DNA from: Pseudomonadota bacterium
GTDB taxonomy: Bacteria; Desulfobacterota; Syntrophia; Syntrophales; JADFWA01
DNA: 13,696 bases
Reading direction: 5' to 3'
NCBI GenBank assembly: GCA_015222855.1
Contig: JADFWA010000200.1
Location: 1-13,696 of the forward strand
Each line of letters opens with the position of its first letter. Position 1 is the stretch's first letter. The position numbers were made by a program, and so were the translations under genes. Shown piece after piece: positions 1 through 9,477 of the stretch. The notes beneath the pieces were generated by a model. The model was not told where the DNA came from. It saw only the letters and a list, made by a program, of their open reading frames with translations, and made no database searches.

Positions 1-15
1 GTAGAGGTTAAGTAA
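1..15 (+). CDS. rplL: 3' end of probable rplL (ribosomal protein L7/L12)
   Basis: Seen: the first bases read in frame as Val-Glu-Val-Lys followed by TAA at 13-15. Known: L7/L12 proteins commonly end in a Val-Glu-(Leu/Val)-Lys type sequence, and rplL is the usual gene immediately upstream of rpoB (rplJ-rplL-rpoB-rpoC). Inference: this is the tail of rplL, the multicopy stalk protein of the 50S subunit that recruits translation GTPases. Only four codons are visible, so the call rests on those residues plus gene order. Confidence 0.6.
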   Translation, partial: VEVK

Positions 16-23
16 GATAAACT

Positions 24-45
24 GCTATCGGCTAAAGCCGACAGC
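24..45 (+). repeat. Small hairpin after rplL
   Basis: A 6-bp arm pair (28-33 tcggct with 36-41 agccga) is flanked by a further 3-bp pair (24-26 gct with 43-45 agc), with one unpaired base on each side. It begins 9 nt after the presumed rplL stop. No T run follows, so it is not a standard intrinsic terminator. An attenuation or RNA-processing site between rplL and rpoB is possible: in E. coli this gap carries an attenuator and an RNase III site. The sequence alone does not show that role here. Confidence 0.4.
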
Positions 46-47
46 TT

Positions 48-132
48 AAGGCACAAAGGCACATAGTTACAAAGGCACAGAGTGTGATATTATTTTTCTT
101 TGTGCCTCTGTGCCTTTGGTACTTTGTGCCTT
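48..132 (+). repeat. Long interrupted inverted repeat built from 'ggcacaaag' words
   Basis: The outer arms 48-58 (aaggcacaaag) and 122-132 are perfect 11-bp complements. The inner arms 70-82 (caaaggcacagag) and 106-118 are perfect 13-bp complements. The terminal loop is 83-105, and an asymmetric internal loop (59-69 against 119-121) separates the two stems. As RNA it would fold into a long hairpin in the rplL-rpoB spacer. The arms are made of tandem aaaggcaca/tgtgccttt words, so it looks like a dispersed intergenic repeat rather than a gene. No T tract follows the stem directly. Confidence 0.75.
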
Positions 133-160
133 TATTGCACATACAAAATCAAACTAAAGT

Positions 161-203
161 CTTCGCCTGAAGGTGGGGGTCCCCCCCACTCTCCGAGTGA
201 GGC
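161..203 (+). repeat. REP-like compound palindrome just upstream of the rpoB ribosome-binding site
   Basis: Two tight hairpins sit back to back: gtggggg 173-179 pairs with cccccac 183-189 over a 3-nt loop, and cactc 187-191 pairs with gagtg 195-199 over tcc. The two overlap by three bases (187-189), so they are partly alternative. An outer gcct 165-168 pairs with aggc 200-203 (one-base adjustment). The element is far more GC-rich than its surroundings and ends about 5 nt before the Shine-Dalgarno sequence of rpoB. It resembles repetitive extragenic palindromes; membership of a genome-wide family is inference. Confidence 0.55.
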
Positions 204-216
204 AAAAAAGGTAATT

Positions 217-3200
217 ATGGGTGAGATTAGAAAGAAATTTGGTCGCATTAAAAAAGTAATAGACATACCGGATCTCATTGATATCCAGAAAAAGTCTTAT
301 GAAAAATTTCTCCAGAGTAATGTGGCTCTGGAAGAGAGAGGCAATTTCGGTCTTCAGGGCGCCTTTAAGAGTGTTTTCCCCATTTCGGATTTCAGCGGTA
401 AATGTTCCCTGGAATTTGTAAGCTACATGATAGGAGACCCCAGATATGATGTGAATGAGTGCCTCCAGAAAGGTATGACCTATGCTGCTCCCCTGAAAAT
501 CGTGGTGAGACTTGTTGTTTTTGATATCGATCGGGACAGTGGGCAGAAAGCAATCAGGGATATCAAGGAGCAGGAGATTTACTTTAGTGAGGTGCCGTTG
601 ATGACGGATAACGGTACTTTTATCGTCAATGGAACGGAGCGGGTCATAGTCAGCCAGCTTCACAGATCCCCCGGTATCTTTTATGACCATGACAAGGGGA
701 AGACACATGCCAGCGGGAAGCTCATATATTCGGCAAGGGTTATTCCGATCAGGGGTTCCTGGCTTGATTTTGAATTTGATTCCAAGGACATCCTTTATGC
801 CAGGATAGATAGAAGAAGGAAAATGCCTGTGACGATCCTTTTAAAGGCTATGGGGAACGATACCTCCGACCTTCTAAGTTATTTTTATGATGTTGAAAAG
901 ATGTTTCTGGAGGATGGACGGGTTTATATGTCGGTGGACAACTTTCTTGTTGGCGAGAAGGCACCGGGAGATATTAAAGATATGGAGACCGGTGAGGTTG
1001 TCATAAAGAAGGGAAGAAAGATCACCAAACTGGCTTTGAAAAAGATTGCGGAATTAAATGTAGATCGAATACTGATAGATGGTGATGATCTTGTCGGAAG
1101 GGTGCTTTCGTCAGACGTATTGGATCCTGAAACCGGCGAGGTTTTGTTGGGGTGCAATGATGAATTGACTCTGGAAAAGTTGGAATTGTTCCGTGAAAAA
1201 GGGGTGAACGATCTCCAATTTATTCACATTGATGAGGATAGGGCAGATTCTTCCATCAGGGATACCCTCCTTGTTGATAAGGTCGAAACGGAAGAAGATG
1301 CCATAATAGATATATACAGGAGGCTCAGACCAAGCAATCCGCCCACCCCGGAAACAGCACGCAGGTTCTTCGATAGCCTCTTTTTTAATTCCGACAGTTA
1401 CGATCTTTCCAATGTGGGAAGGGCCAAGATGAATTACAAGCTCGGTCTGGATGTCCCCACAGATGTGACGGTGCTGTGGAATGAAGATATCCTGACGGCG
1501 GTTAAATATCTTGTTAATCTTAAGAATGGTGTTGGTGATTGCAGTATCGATGACATCGACCATTTAGGCAACAGGAGAGTTAGGTCTGTCGGGGAACTTA
1601 TCGAAAATCAGTACAGAATAGGTCTGGTCAGGATGGAGCGGGCCATTAAGGAGAAGATGAGTCTTCAGGATTTAGAGACAATGATGCCCCATGATCTCAT
1701 AAATGCCAAGCCTGTTTCCGCTGTTGTTAATGAGTTCTTCGGGAGCAGTCAACTGTCGCAGTTTATGGATCAGACGAATCCTCTTTCAGAAGTTACGCAC
1801 AAAAGGAGATTGTCCGCTCTCGGTCCCGGGGGACTTACCCGTGAGAGGGCGGGTTTTGAAGTGAGAGATGTGCACTCATCTCACTACGGCAGGATATGTC
1901 CTATTGAAACCCCGGAGGGTCCCAATATAGGCCTGATTGTCTCTCTCAGTACCTACGCCAGGGTGAATGAATTCGGCTTTATAGAAACCCCGTACCGCGT
2001 GGTGAAAAACGGAAAGGTTCTCAATGAGATCCGCTACCTGACGGCAATGGAGGAGGAGAAACATACCATAGCCGAGGCAGATACACCTCTCGATTCAAGT
2101 GGAAGATTTAAGGATAAGCTTATTTCCGCCAGGAGGGGAGAAGATTTTGCTATGATCGTGCCGGCTGAAGTTGAGTTTATGGATGTATCACCCAATCAGC
2201 TTGTAAGTGTTGCTGCCGGGCTTATCCCTTTTCTGGAGCATGATGATGCCAACCGTGCCCTGATGGGTTCCAATATGCAACGGCAGGCGGTTCCGCTCAT
2301 GGTACCTGAGAGTCCTCTCGTAGGTACGGGAATGGAATCGGTTACCGCAAGGGATTCAGGCGCCATTGTCATGGCGAAAAGGTCAGGTATCGTGGAGGGT
2401 GTTGATGCATCAAGAATAGTTATTAGAGCTGATGGTGAAGGAAAAGATCCCTTTGATACGGGAGTTGATATATATAACCTGACCAAATTTCAACGTTCAA
2501 ATCAGGATACCTGTGTCAATCACAGGCCTATTGTAAATACGGGAGACAGAGTAAATAGAGGAGATGTGATAGCTGATGGTCCTGCCACTGATAATGGCGA
2601 ATTGGCGCTGGGGAGGAATGTTATGGTTGCTTTCATGTCCTGGGGAGGGTACAACTATGAGGATTCCATACTGATCAGTGAAAGGATAGTCAAAGAAGAC
2701 GTCTATACGTCTATACATATTGAAGAATTTGAAGCGATGGCCAGGGACACGAAACTGGGCAAGGAGGAGATTACCAAAGATATTCCCAACGTGGGGGAAG
2801 AAGCCCTGCGAAATCTCGATGAAAGCGGGATGGTTCGCATAGGGGTGTCGGTGAAGCCGGGGGATGTCCTGGTCGGGAAGATTACCCCCAAGGGGGAAAC
2901 ACAACTGTCTCCGGAGGAAAAGCTGCTTCGGGCCATCTTCGGTGAGAAGGCCGGCGATGTCAGGGATACATCCTTGCGCGTACCACCCGGGGTTGAGGGC
3001 ATAGTTATAGATGCAAAGACATTTGCACGTAAGGGGACGGAGAAGGATCACAGGTCTCAGATTATAGAAGATGAAGAGATTCAGAGTCTGCTTAAGGACA
3101 GGGATGATGAGATCAGGATTGTTACCGATAATGTTAAGAAGGAGATTTCAGGTTTGCTCATCGGGAAGAGTTCCGCAGCGAAGCTTGTTGATCCGAAGAA

Positions 3201-4308
3201 GAAAAAGATATTGTTGAAAAAGGGTGAAAAGATTACCGAAGATGTTCTGAACTTGATGCCATTTGATCTCTGGAAGGAAATACCCCTCATGGATGAAGAG
3301 GAAATGGATGAGAAGATAGAAGCCATGTTCACGAATCTCTCCAGGAAAATAGAGATGGTGGAGGCTTTTTTTGATGAAAAGATAGACAAAATAAAGGCCG
3401 GAGATGAGCTCCCTCCGGGAGTGATCAAAATGGTCAAGATTTATGTCGCCATAAAGAGAAAGCTTTCTGTCGGTGACAAGATGGCGGGAAGGCATGGAAA
3501 CAAGGGGGTGCTATCCAGGATACTTCCGGAGGAAGATATGCCTTTCTTTGAGGACGGTACTCCTGTCGACATAGTCTTGAATCCCCTGGGGGTGCCCTCA
3601 CGCATGAACGTGGGGCAGATCCTTGAGACTTATCTCGGGTGGGCCGCAAAGGAAATGGGGGATAAGATAAGTTTTTTGTTAAACAAAAATTACAGTATGG
3701 ATGTCCTGAAAAAGGAGGCAAAAAAGATATATTCCTCACCTGAGTTCGACACCTTTATAGATGGGGCAACTGATGAGGAAATCAGGAGGTTTATTGGCAG
3801 ACTTAAAAGGGGTATCCCTATGGCCACGCCGGTTTTTGATGGTGCCGACGAAGGTGAGATAAAGGATATGCTTGGATCGGTCGGCCTCCCTGAAAGCGGA
3901 CAGGCAATCCTCTTTGATGGGAGGACCGGAGAGCCCTTTGATCAGGAGGTAACGGTGGGGATGATTTATATAATGAAGCTTCACCATCTTGTTGACAATA
4001 AGATTCATGCCAGATCAATCGGTCCCTATTCTCTTGTTACGCAGCAGCCTCTCGGAGGGAAGGCGCAGTTTGGCGGCCAGAGGTTGGGCGAGATGGAGGT
4101 CTGGGCGATGGAGGCCTATGGCGCCAGCTATTCATTGCAGGAGTTTCTTACGGTCAAATCGGATGATGTGGCAGGAAGGACGAGGATATATGAGTCCATT
4201 GTTAAGGGAGAGCACAAATTTGAAGCGGGAATTCCCGAGTCCTTCAATGTCCTTGTGAAGGAGTTGCAGGGTCTCTGCCTTGATGTGGAGTTGACTGAGA
4301 AAGAATAA
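217..4308 (+). CDS. rpoB: RNA polymerase beta subunit
   Basis: Catalytic-core subunit of cytoplasmic RNA polymerase; with beta' it forms the active centre and the rifampicin pocket. The protein is 1363 aa (E. coli 1342). ATG 217 is chosen because it follows an aaagg ribosome-binding site at 207-211 and gives the family N-terminus; an upstream in-frame ATG at 100 would translate the repeat-rich spacer. Visible landmarks: an SI1-like insertion at roughly 220-350; the rifampicin cluster beginning with [10 protein letters not shown] at 507-516, keeping Asp518, His528 and Ser533 (E. coli 516, 526, 531), which predicts a drug-sensitive pocket; NYEDS at 813-817; an SI2-like insertion at roughly 940-1085; the [12 protein letters not shown] motif with Lys1088; His1264 in IHARS; and the clamp motif [18 protein letters not shown]. 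The extra length relative to E. coli lies mostly between residues 817 and 1088, in the lineage-variable SI2 region. Intact; rpoC follows after 78 nt, presumably cotranscribed. Confidence 0.98.
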   Translation: MGEIRKKFGRIKKVIDIPDLIDIQKKSYEKFLQSNVALEERGNFGLQGAFKSVFPISDFSGKCSLEFVSYMIGDPRYDVNECLQKGMTYAAPLKIVVRLVVFDIDRDSGQKAIRDIKEQEIYFSEVPLMTDNGTFIVNGTERVIVSQLHRSPGIFYDHDKGKTHASGKLIYSARVIPIRGSWLDFEFDSKDILYARIDRRRKMPVTILLKAMGNDTSDLLSYFYDVEKMFLEDGRVYMSVDNFLVGEKAPGDIKDMETGEVVIKKGRKITKLALKKIAELNVDRILIDGDDLVGRVLSSDVLDPETGEVLLGCNDELTLEKLELFREKGVNDLQFIHIDEDRADSSIRDTLLVDKVETEEDAIIDIYRRLRPSNPPTPETARRFFDSLFFNSDSYDLSNVGRAKMNYKLGLDVPTDVTVLWNEDILTAVKYLVNLKNGVGDCSIDDIDHLGNRRVRSVGELIENQYRIGLVRMERAIKEKMSLQDLETMMPHDLINAKPVSAVVNEFFGSSQLSQFMDQTNPLSEVTHKRRLSALGPGGLTRERAGFEVRDVHSSHYGRICPIETPEGPNIGLIVSLSTYARVNEFGFIETPYRVVKNGKVLNEIRYLTAMEEEKHTIAEADTPLDSSGRFKDKLISARRGEDFAMIVPAEVEFMDVSPNQLVSVAAGLIPFLEHDDANRALMGSNMQRQAVPLMVPESPLVGTGMESVTARDSGAIVMAKRSGIVEGVDASRIVIRADGEGKDPFDTGVDIYNLTKFQRSNQDTCVNHRPIVNTGDRVNRGDVIADGPATDNGELALGRNVMVAFMSWGGYNYEDSILISERIVKEDVYTSIHIEEFEAMARDTKLGKEEITKDIPNVGEEALRNLDESGMVRIGVSVKPGDVLVGKITPKGETQLSPEEKLLRAIFGEKAGDVRDTSLRVPPGVEGIVIDAKTFARKGTEKDHRSQIIEDEEIQSLLKDRDDEIRIVTDNVKKEISGLLIGKSSAAKLVDPKKKKILLKKGEKITEDVLNLMPFDLWKEIPLMDEEEMDEKIEAMFTNLSRKIEMVEAFFDEKIDKIKAGDELPPGVIKMVKIYVAIKRKLSVGDKMAGRHGNKGVLSRILPEEDMPFFEDGTPVDIVLNPLGVPSRMNVGQILETYLGWAAKEMGDKISFLLNKNYSMDVLKKEAKKIYSSPEFDTFIDGATDEEIRRFIGRLKRGIPMATPVFDGADEGEIKDMLGSVGLPESGQAILFDGRTGEPFDQEVTVGMIYIMKLHHLVDNKIHARSIGPYSLVTQQPLGGKAQFGGQRLGEMEVWAMEAYGASYSLQEFLTVKSDDVAGRTRIYESIVKGEHKFEAGIPESFNVLVKELQGLCLDVELTEKE

Positions 4309-4370
4309 TGAAAATATCAAAATGCAAAATTAAAAAGTAAAATGAAAAGATTTAAAATTTAAAATTAAAT
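4309..4370 (+). repeat. Low-complexity AT-rich spacer with aaaatt/aaaatg words
   Basis: By my count only 7 of the 62 bases are G or C, against a much more balanced composition in the flanking genes. The stretch is built from recurring words such as aaaatg, aaaatt and tttaaaattt. No hairpin with a T tract is evident, so rpoB and rpoC are likely cotranscribed through it. It resembles simple-sequence intergenic filler. An AT-rich element could also raise translation initiation or hold an internal promoter, but I cannot pick one out. Confidence 0.6.
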
Positions 4371-4386
4371 TAGGGAGAGATACCAA

Positions 4387-7300
4387 GTGGAAGATATCTT
4401 CAGTTTTTTTGAAAAGCCGAAGGATCCTGTAAGATTTAATGCAATAAAGATGTCAATTGCCTCGCCGGAGAAGATCCTTGCGTGGTCTCGCGGGGAGGTC
4501 AAGAAGCCTGAGACGATAAACTACAGGACATTCAAGCCGGAAAAGGACGGACTCTTCTGCGCGAAGATATTCGGTCCGGTTAAGGATTACGAGTGTCTCT
4601 GCGGCAGATATAAAAGGATGAAACACAGGGGAGTCGTCTGCGAAAAGTGCGGAGTTGAGGTTATACAATCGAAGGTTCGCAGAGAGAGAATGGGTCACAT
4701 AACCCTTGCGGCGCCTGTAGCTCATATCTGGTTTCTCAAGAGTCTCCCCAGTAGAATAGGGAATGTACTCGATCTGACTCTTAAGGACCTGGAGAGGGTT
4801 CTCTATTTTGAATCATGGATAGTGCTGGACCCGAAGGACACGCCCTTGAAAAAGAAGGAGGTCCTTTCTGAGGAGAGATATGCGGAAGTAAAGGAACAAT
4901 ATGGTGTGGATGCCTTCAGGGCGGGAATAGGCGCCGAGGCTGTCAGGGAACTTCTGGAAGATATTGATTTAGACAGCCTGCATGAAGAACTCAGGTCGGA
5001 GTTGAAGGTGGCCACTTCTGAAACTAAAAGGAAAAAGCTGGTAAAAAGATTGAGGGTTGTTGAAGCCCTGAAAAAATCAGGGAACAAACCTGAATGGATG
5101 ATTCTGACAGTTTTGTCTGTAATTCCTCCCGAGCTCCGGCCTCTGGTGCCCCTGGATGGCGGTCGTTTTGCCACGTCGGATCTTAACGATCTTTACAGGA
5201 GGGTCATAAACAGGAATAACCGCTTGAAACGGTTGCAGGAACTCTCTGCACCGGAAATTATTATAAGAAATGAGAAAAGGATGCTTCAGGAAGCGGTTGA
5301 CGTCCTTTTTGAGAACGGTAAGAGGGGGAGGCCCATTACAGGTTCCAACAAGAGACCGCTTAGATCTTTGTCGGATATGCTGAAGGGAAAGCAGGGAAGG
5401 TTCAGACAAAACCTCCTTGGCAAGAGGGTTGATTATTCGGGAAGATCCGTCATCACTGTAGGGCCCGATTTGAGGTTGCATCAATGCGGACTTCCTAAAA
5501 AGATGGCATTGGAGCTTTTCAAGCCCTTCATTTATAACAGGCTTGAGGATAAGGGTTATGTCACCACCGTGAAGAGCGCCAAGAAGATGGTGGAAAGGGA
5601 GACCCCTGAGGTATGGGATGCGTTGGATGAGGTTGTTCGTGAATATCCCGTTCTGCTAAACAGGGCTCCGACTTTGCACAGGCTTGGTATCCAGGCTTTT
5701 GAACCCGTGCTTATAGAAGGGAAGGCGATACAGCTTCACCCCCTGGTCTGTCCCGCATTCAATGCCGATTTTGACGGTGACCAGATGGCCGTGCATGTGC
5801 CTTTATCGATCGAGGCGCAGACGGAAGCCAGGGTTCTTATGATGTCGACGAACAATATATTGTCTCCTTCTAATGGCAAACCAGTTATTGTTCCCGGTCA
5901 GGATATCGTTCTCGGGATTTATTATATGACCAGATCTCTTGACCATGCAAAAGGGGAAGGAATGGTCTTCTCCGGTTTCGATGAAGTGAGGAGTGCCTTC
6001 GATTCCGGTGTGATTGATCTTCGTTCGAAGATTAAGGTTCGAATCGATGGGGAACTTACGGACACGACAGTAGGGAGAGTCTTACTTTATGAAATTGTTC
6101 CCGAGGAGATTCCCTTTAATATCATCAATAATGTTATGAATAAGAAGGCGCTGGCAAACCTTATTGATTATTGTTACAGGTCCTGCGGGGATAAGGCAAC
6201 GGTACTGCTTGCTGATAGATTAAAGGATCTTGGTTTCAAAGCCGCGACACAGTCAGGGGCATCGTTTGCAATAGATAATATGTTTGTGCCCGCCGGTAAG
6301 AAAGATATAGTTGCAAAGGCCGACAGGGATGTCCTGGAGATACAGCAACAGTATATGGATGGTCTTATTACGGATGGGGAACGTTATAATAAGGTCATAG
6401 ATATCTGGGCCCAGGCTACCGAGAAGGTTGCGGCCGAGATGCTTGGAGCCCTCGGGACAGAAGAGATAGTGACGCCGGATGGTGAGAAGAGGAAAGCAGA
6501 GAGCTTTAATCCCATCTATATGATGGCTGATTCGGGTGCAAGGGGAAGCGCCGCGCAGATAAGACAGCTTGCAGGGATGAGGGGATTAATGGCAAAACCG
6601 TCCGGGGAAATTATTGAAACCCCGATTACCGCAAATTTCAGGGAGGGTCTGTCCGTCCTTCAATATTTTATTTCTACACATGGCGCCAGAAAGGGTCTTG
6701 CCGATACGGCCCTTAAAACGGCGAATTCCGGGTATCTTACCAGGAGACTTGTCGATGTGGCCCAGGATTGTATTATTACCGAGGAAGATTGTGGTACGAT
6801 CGACGGTATCTACGTTTCTGCCCTGGTGGAAGGTGGAGAGATAATAGAGACGGCGGGTGACCGTGTTCTGGGAAGAGTTGTCCTCGATGATATCAGCGAT
6901 CCTTTTACGGGGGAGATTTTGGTGGAGGCAAATCAGGAAATTGATGAAAGCCTCGCGGCGCGGATCGACAGGGTTGGTATAGAGAGTGTTAAGATAAGAT
7001 CTGTTTTGACCTGTAAGTCGAGGCATGGGGTTTGTGCCAGGTGTTATGGAAGGGATCTGTCCCGTGGGCACTTGGTAAATATAGGTGAGGCCGTCGGTAT
7101 TATTGCGGCCCAATCCATTGGCGAGCCGGGGACCCAGCTAACCATGAGGACTTTTCATATTGGTGGTACCGCAAAGTTTGAAGAGCACTCTACTCTGGAA
7201 GCGAGACATGAGGGTACCATAAAATTTGTGAATCTCAATACGGTCAGGGGCAAAGAGAAAGATCTTGTGGTAATGAACAGAAATGGAGAAATCCACGTCC

Positions 7301-8523
7301 TGGATGAAAAAGAAAGAAGCCGTGGTAAGTATCCCGTTATCTATGGGGCACATCTGAAGGTGGAAGATGGCGCTAATATAAAGGTGGGAGATCTGGTTGC
7401 AGAATGGGATCCCTTTTCGATACCGATTCTTTCGGAGGTTGGTGGAGTCGTTAAATTCGGAGATATTGTTGAAGGGGTTACCATGAAGGAACAGGTTGAT
7501 GAGGTGACCGGTCTTTCCAGGAAGATCATTGTTGAAACCAGGGATTCAAATTTGCGTCCGAGGATCTCAATAAAAGGTGAAGACGGGAAAACGGTCAGGA
7601 TACCCGGCACAAATATGATTGCGAGGTATCAGTTGTCTGTTGGGACAAATATTGTCGTTTCGGAAGACGGTTCTTTGGTAGCCGGTGATATTATCGCCAA
7701 GATTCCCAGGGAGACCACAAAGACAAAGGATATTACAGGGGGTCTTCCGAGGGTGGCAGAACTCTTTGAGGCGAGGAAGCCAAAGGAATATGCCGTAATA
7801 ACGGAAATCGACGGGACAGTTTCCTTTGGCAAGGATGTCAAGGGGAAAAGGAAAGTTGTCGTAACTCCCGATGTCGGCGAAAAGGGAGAATACCTGATCC
7901 CCAAGGGGAAACATATAAGTGTGCAGGAAGGTGACAGGATCATAGCCGGTGAACCCCTGATGGGCGGGGCGCAGAATCCTCATGATCTTCTCTCCATAAA
8001 AGGAGAAAAAGAACTGGCCAGATATCTGGTTGATGAGGTACAGGAAGTTTACAGACTGCAGGGGGTTAAGATTAATGACAAACATATAGAGATTATTGTG
8101 CGTCAGATGATTCGCAGGATTAGAGTGGTACATCCGGGTGATACATCTTTCCTTGCGGATGAACAGGTAGAAAGACATAGATTCGAGGAGGAGAATGGAA
8201 AGGTTATGGCCCAGGGCGGCGACCCGGCTGTAGGAAAGCCGGTGCTTTTGGGAATAACCAAGGCGTCTCTGAGTACCGAGAGTTTTATTTCAGCGGCGTC
8301 CTTTCAGGAAACGACACGTGTTCTGACAGAGGCTGCCCTATCCGGAAAGGTGGATTATCTGAGAGGGCTCAAGGAAAACGTTATAATGGGAAGGCTTGTT
8401 CCGGCAGGATCAGGACTTCCGATGTATAGGAAATTGGGGATCAAGGTTGAGAACAAAGAGGGATTAATACAGGAGAGCGAAAAAAGAGACGAGAAAACTC
8501 TTGACATGCAGGGTGTGAATTGA
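4387..8523 (+). CDS. rpoC: RNA polymerase beta' subunit
   Basis: Largest subunit of core RNA polymerase, carrying the catalytic magnesium site. It is 1378 aa (E. coli 1407). The start is GTG 4387, preceded by agggag at 4372-4377 with 9-nt spacing, and the N-terminus aligns with known beta' without a gap. Landmarks: first zinc site Cys70, Cys72, Cys85, Cys88 (same numbers as E. coli); zipper/lid and rudder region; NADFDGDQ at 459-466, with Asp461, Asp463, Asp465 chelating Mg2+; bridge helix around the [19 protein letters not shown] segment; second zinc site Cys802, Cys876, Cys883, Cys886; and trigger-loop start MRTFHIGG at 920-927. The trigger loop is interrupted by an SI3-like domain of roughly 180 residues, as in proteobacteria, before [22 protein letters not shown]. 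The C-terminus keeps the [19 protein letters not shown] clamp/jaw motif. Intact; rpsL follows 45 nt downstream. Confidence 0.98.
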   Translation: MEDIFSFFEKPKDPVRFNAIKMSIASPEKILAWSRGEVKKPETINYRTFKPEKDGLFCAKIFGPVKDYECLCGRYKRMKHRGVVCEKCGVEVIQSKVRRERMGHITLAAPVAHIWFLKSLPSRIGNVLDLTLKDLERVLYFESWIVLDPKDTPLKKKEVLSEERYAEVKEQYGVDAFRAGIGAEAVRELLEDIDLDSLHEELRSELKVATSETKRKKLVKRLRVVEALKKSGNKPEWMILTVLSVIPPELRPLVPLDGGRFATSDLNDLYRRVINRNNRLKRLQELSAPEIIIRNEKRMLQEAVDVLFENGKRGRPITGSNKRPLRSLSDMLKGKQGRFRQNLLGKRVDYSGRSVITVGPDLRLHQCGLPKKMALELFKPFIYNRLEDKGYVTTVKSAKKMVERETPEVWDALDEVVREYPVLLNRAPTLHRLGIQAFEPVLIEGKAIQLHPLVCPAFNADFDGDQMAVHVPLSIEAQTEARVLMMSTNNILSPSNGKPVIVPGQDIVLGIYYMTRSLDHAKGEGMVFSGFDEVRSAFDSGVIDLRSKIKVRIDGELTDTTVGRVLLYEIVPEEIPFNIINNVMNKKALANLIDYCYRSCGDKATVLLADRLKDLGFKAATQSGASFAIDNMFVPAGKKDIVAKADRDVLEIQQQYMDGLITDGERYNKVIDIWAQATEKVAAEMLGALGTEEIVTPDGEKRKAESFNPIYMMADSGARGSAAQIRQLAGMRGLMAKPSGEIIETPITANFREGLSVLQYFISTHGARKGLADTALKTANSGYLTRRLVDVAQDCIITEEDCGTIDGIYVSALVEGGEIIETAGDRVLGRVVLDDISDPFTGEILVEANQEIDESLAARIDRVGIESVKIRSVLTCKSRHGVCARCYGRDLSRGHLVNIGEAVGIIAAQSIGEPGTQLTMRTFHIGGTAKFEEHSTLEARHEGTIKFVNLNTVRGKEKDLVVMNRNGEIHVLDEKERSRGKYPVIYGAHLKVEDGANIKVGDLVAEWDPFSIPILSEVGGVVKFGDIVEGVTMKEQVDEVTGLSRKIIVETRDSNLRPRISIKGEDGKTVRIPGTNMIARYQLSVGTNIVVSEDGSLVAGDIIAKIPRETTKTKDITGGLPRVAELFEARKPKEYAVITEIDGTVSFGKDVKGKRKVVVTPDVGEKGEYLIPKGKHISVQEGDRIIAGEPLMGGAQNPHDLLSIKGEKELARYLVDEVQEVYRLQGVKINDKHIEIIVRQMIRRIRVVHPGDTSFLADEQVERHRFEEENGKVMAQGGDPAVGKPVLLGITKASLSTESFISAASFQETTRVLTEAALSGKVDYLRGLKENVIMGRLVPAGSGLPMYRKLGIKVENKEGLIQESEKRDEKTLDMQGVN

Positions 8524-8529
8524 TAGTAA
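8501..8529 (+). promoter_or_regulatory. Weak candidate promoter for rpsL inside the end of rpoC
   Basis: A perfect TTGACA at 8501-8506 is followed after 17 nt by TAGTAA at 8524-8529 (3 of 6 matches to TATAAT), with a TGn just before it at 8521-8523. Its position, 40 nt ahead of rpsL, is where a separate str-operon promoter would be expected. The poor -10, which lacks the final T, keeps confidence low. TTGACA also occurs by chance inside several genes of the window. Confidence 0.2.
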
Positions 8530-8568
8530 CTCTGGTTTCGCTGTCAGATAATTGATTTGGGAGGAATG

Positions 8569-8940
8569 ATGCCTACGATAAATCAGTTGGTTCGCAAAGG
8601 TAGGACAAAGATAAGAAAGAAAACAACGACACCCGCGCTTGCCGGTTCTCCGCAGAGGAGAGGGGTTTGTGTCAGGGTTTATACCTCTACACCCAAGAAA
8701 CCGAATTCCGCCTTGAGGAAGGTGGCAAGGGTCCGCCTTACCAGTGGTTACGAGGTTACTTCATATATACCGGGAATGGGACATAATCTTCAGGAACATT
8801 CTGTTGTTCTTATAAGGGGAGGCAGGGTAAAGGATCTTCCCGGAGTCAGGTATCAGGTAATAAGAGGTACGCTTGACACCATGGGTGTTCAGGATAGAAA
8901 GCAGGCCAGATCGAAATATGGAGCCAAAAAACCAGGGTAA
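8569..8940 (+). CDS. rpsL: 30S ribosomal protein S12
   Basis: Decoding-centre protein of the small subunit; it monitors codon-anticodon fit and is the classical streptomycin target. It is 123 aa, close to the usual 124. The family N-terminus [12 protein letters not shown] fixes the start at ATG 8569; GGAGG at 8560-8564 lies 4 nt upstream, somewhat tight. A second ATG at 8566 and a TTG at 8557 are in frame but too close to, or inside, the ribosome-binding site. The [10 protein letters not shown] loop keeps both lysines (Lys43 and Lys44 counting Met), and [12 protein letters not shown] keeps Lys88 with Asp89, the residue often beta-methylthiolated. The sequence is therefore of the streptomycin-sensitive type. 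First gene of the str segment; rpsG follows after 61 nt. Confidence 0.97.
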   Translation: MPTINQLVRKGRTKIRKKTTTPALAGSPQRRGVCVRVYTSTPKKPNSALRKVARVRLTSGYEVTSYIPGMGHNLQEHSVVLIRGGRVKDLPGVRYQVIRGTLDTMGVQDRKQARSKYGAKKPG

Positions 8941-8945
8941 AATTT

Positions 8946-8971
8946 CGTAAAGCGTAAAACGTAAAGCGTAA
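8946..8971 (+). repeat. 12-nt direct repeat in the rpsL-rpsG spacer
   Basis: The 12-mer cgtaaagcgtaa occurs at 8946-8957 and again, perfectly, at 8960-8971, with a 14-nt period and partial copies within it (gcgtaaaacg). It occupies nearly half of the 61-nt gap. In E. coli this spacer carries the S7 autoregulatory target; I see no comparable branched structure here. It looks like a short intergenic repeat. Confidence 0.7.
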
Positions 8972-9001
8972 TTCGATTTTCGATATACAAAGGATAGTTA
9001 A

Positions 9002-9472
9002 ATGCCGAGAAGAAGAGAGATAGCGAAGAGAAAGACACTGCCGGATCCTCGATATAATAGCGAGCTTGTGGCCAAGTTTATTAACAACCTGTTGATGAAG
9101 GGGAAAAAGAGCCTGGCTGAATCTATACTCTATGGCGCCTTTGATATCATTGAGAAGAAGACGAAGGAATCTCCCGTTGAAGTTTTTGAAAGGGCTGTAA
9201 CCAATGTCAAGCCCGTCCTGGAGGTTAAGTCGAGGCGGGTAGGCGGGTCTACCTATCAGATACCGACAGAAGTGCGACAGCCCAGAAGAATTTCTCTCGG
9301 GATTAGATGGTTGATAGATAATGCGAGAAAACGTGCCGGCAAGAGTATGGGAGAGAAATTAGCCGCCGAACTTATGGATGCCGCCAACAACAGGGGAGCC
9401 TCTGTCAAAAAGAGGGAAGATGTTCATAAAATGGCAGAGGCAAATAAGGCATTTGCCCATTACAGGTTTTAA
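9002..9472 (+). CDS. rpsG: 30S ribosomal protein S7
   Basis: Primary 16S rRNA-binding protein that nucleates assembly of the 30S head and lines the E and P sites. It is 156 aa, the common bacterial length. The start ATG 9002 has aaagga at 8989-8994 with 7-nt spacing and gives the typical N-terminus [11 protein letters not shown]. Family features are visible: the basic N-terminal arm, [23 protein letters not shown], the beta-hairpin segment [18 protein letters not shown], and the C-terminal [13 protein letters not shown]. In E. coli S7 represses its own operon by binding the upstream spacer; the spacer here is repeat-like, so the same control is not evident. The stop lies 2 nt before the fusA start codon, suggesting tight translational coupling. 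Confidence 0.97.
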   Translation: MPRRREIAKRKTLPDPRYNSELVAKFINNLLMKGKKSLAESILYGAFDIIEKKTKESPVEVFERAVTNVKPVLEVKSRRVGGSTYQIPTEVRQPRRISLGIRWLIDNARKRAGKSMGEKLAAELMDAANNRGASVKKREDVHKMAEANKAFAHYRF

Positions 9473-9477
9473 TATTG
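9464..9477 (+). promoter_or_regulatory. Weak ribosome-binding site and TTG start of fusA inside/next to rpsG end
   Basis: The only Shine-Dalgarno-like bases ahead of fusA are aggt at 9464-9467, lying within the last sense codons of rpsG. The start codon is TTG at 9475, and only two bases separate it from the rpsG stop. The family N-terminus MARIVPL begins at this TTG and no upstream ATG/GTG exists in frame. Weak signals plus juxtaposition imply that ribosomes finishing rpsG feed fusA initiation. Confidence 0.65.

Noticed and set aside
88..93. TATTAT as a -10 for rpoB
   Set aside because: No acceptable -35 lies 16-18 nt upstream, and the site falls in the loop of the inverted repeat.
100..216. 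39-residue N-terminal extension of RpoB from ATG 100
   Set aside because: It would translate the inverted repeat and the palindrome, has no ribosome-binding site, and the family N-terminus begins at ATG 217.
3989..4258. Small + strand open frames inside rpoB, rpoC (6614-6844) and tuf (11772-11981)
   Set aside because: Out-of-frame shadows of conserved genes with low-complexity Arg/Pro/Ser-rich translations.
7567..8178. 203-codon minus-strand open frame opposite rpoC, and similar ones opposite rpoB and fusA
   Set aside because: Each lies wholly inside a conserved + strand gene and their translations lack family-like features.
217..8523. Inteins, frameshifts or drug-resistance changes in rpoB/rpoC
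   Set aside because: Both frames are continuous, lengths are normal for proteobacterial-type subunits including their usual insertions, and the rifampicin-pocket residues are of the sensitive type.
8557..8568. Upstream TTG/ATG starts for rpsL
   Set aside because: They overlap or abut the GGAGG ribosome-binding site; the conserved MPTINQ start is at 8569.
8946..8971. Direct repeat as a CRISPR-like array
   Set aside because: Only two 12-nt copies 2 nt apart; no spacers of CRISPR size.
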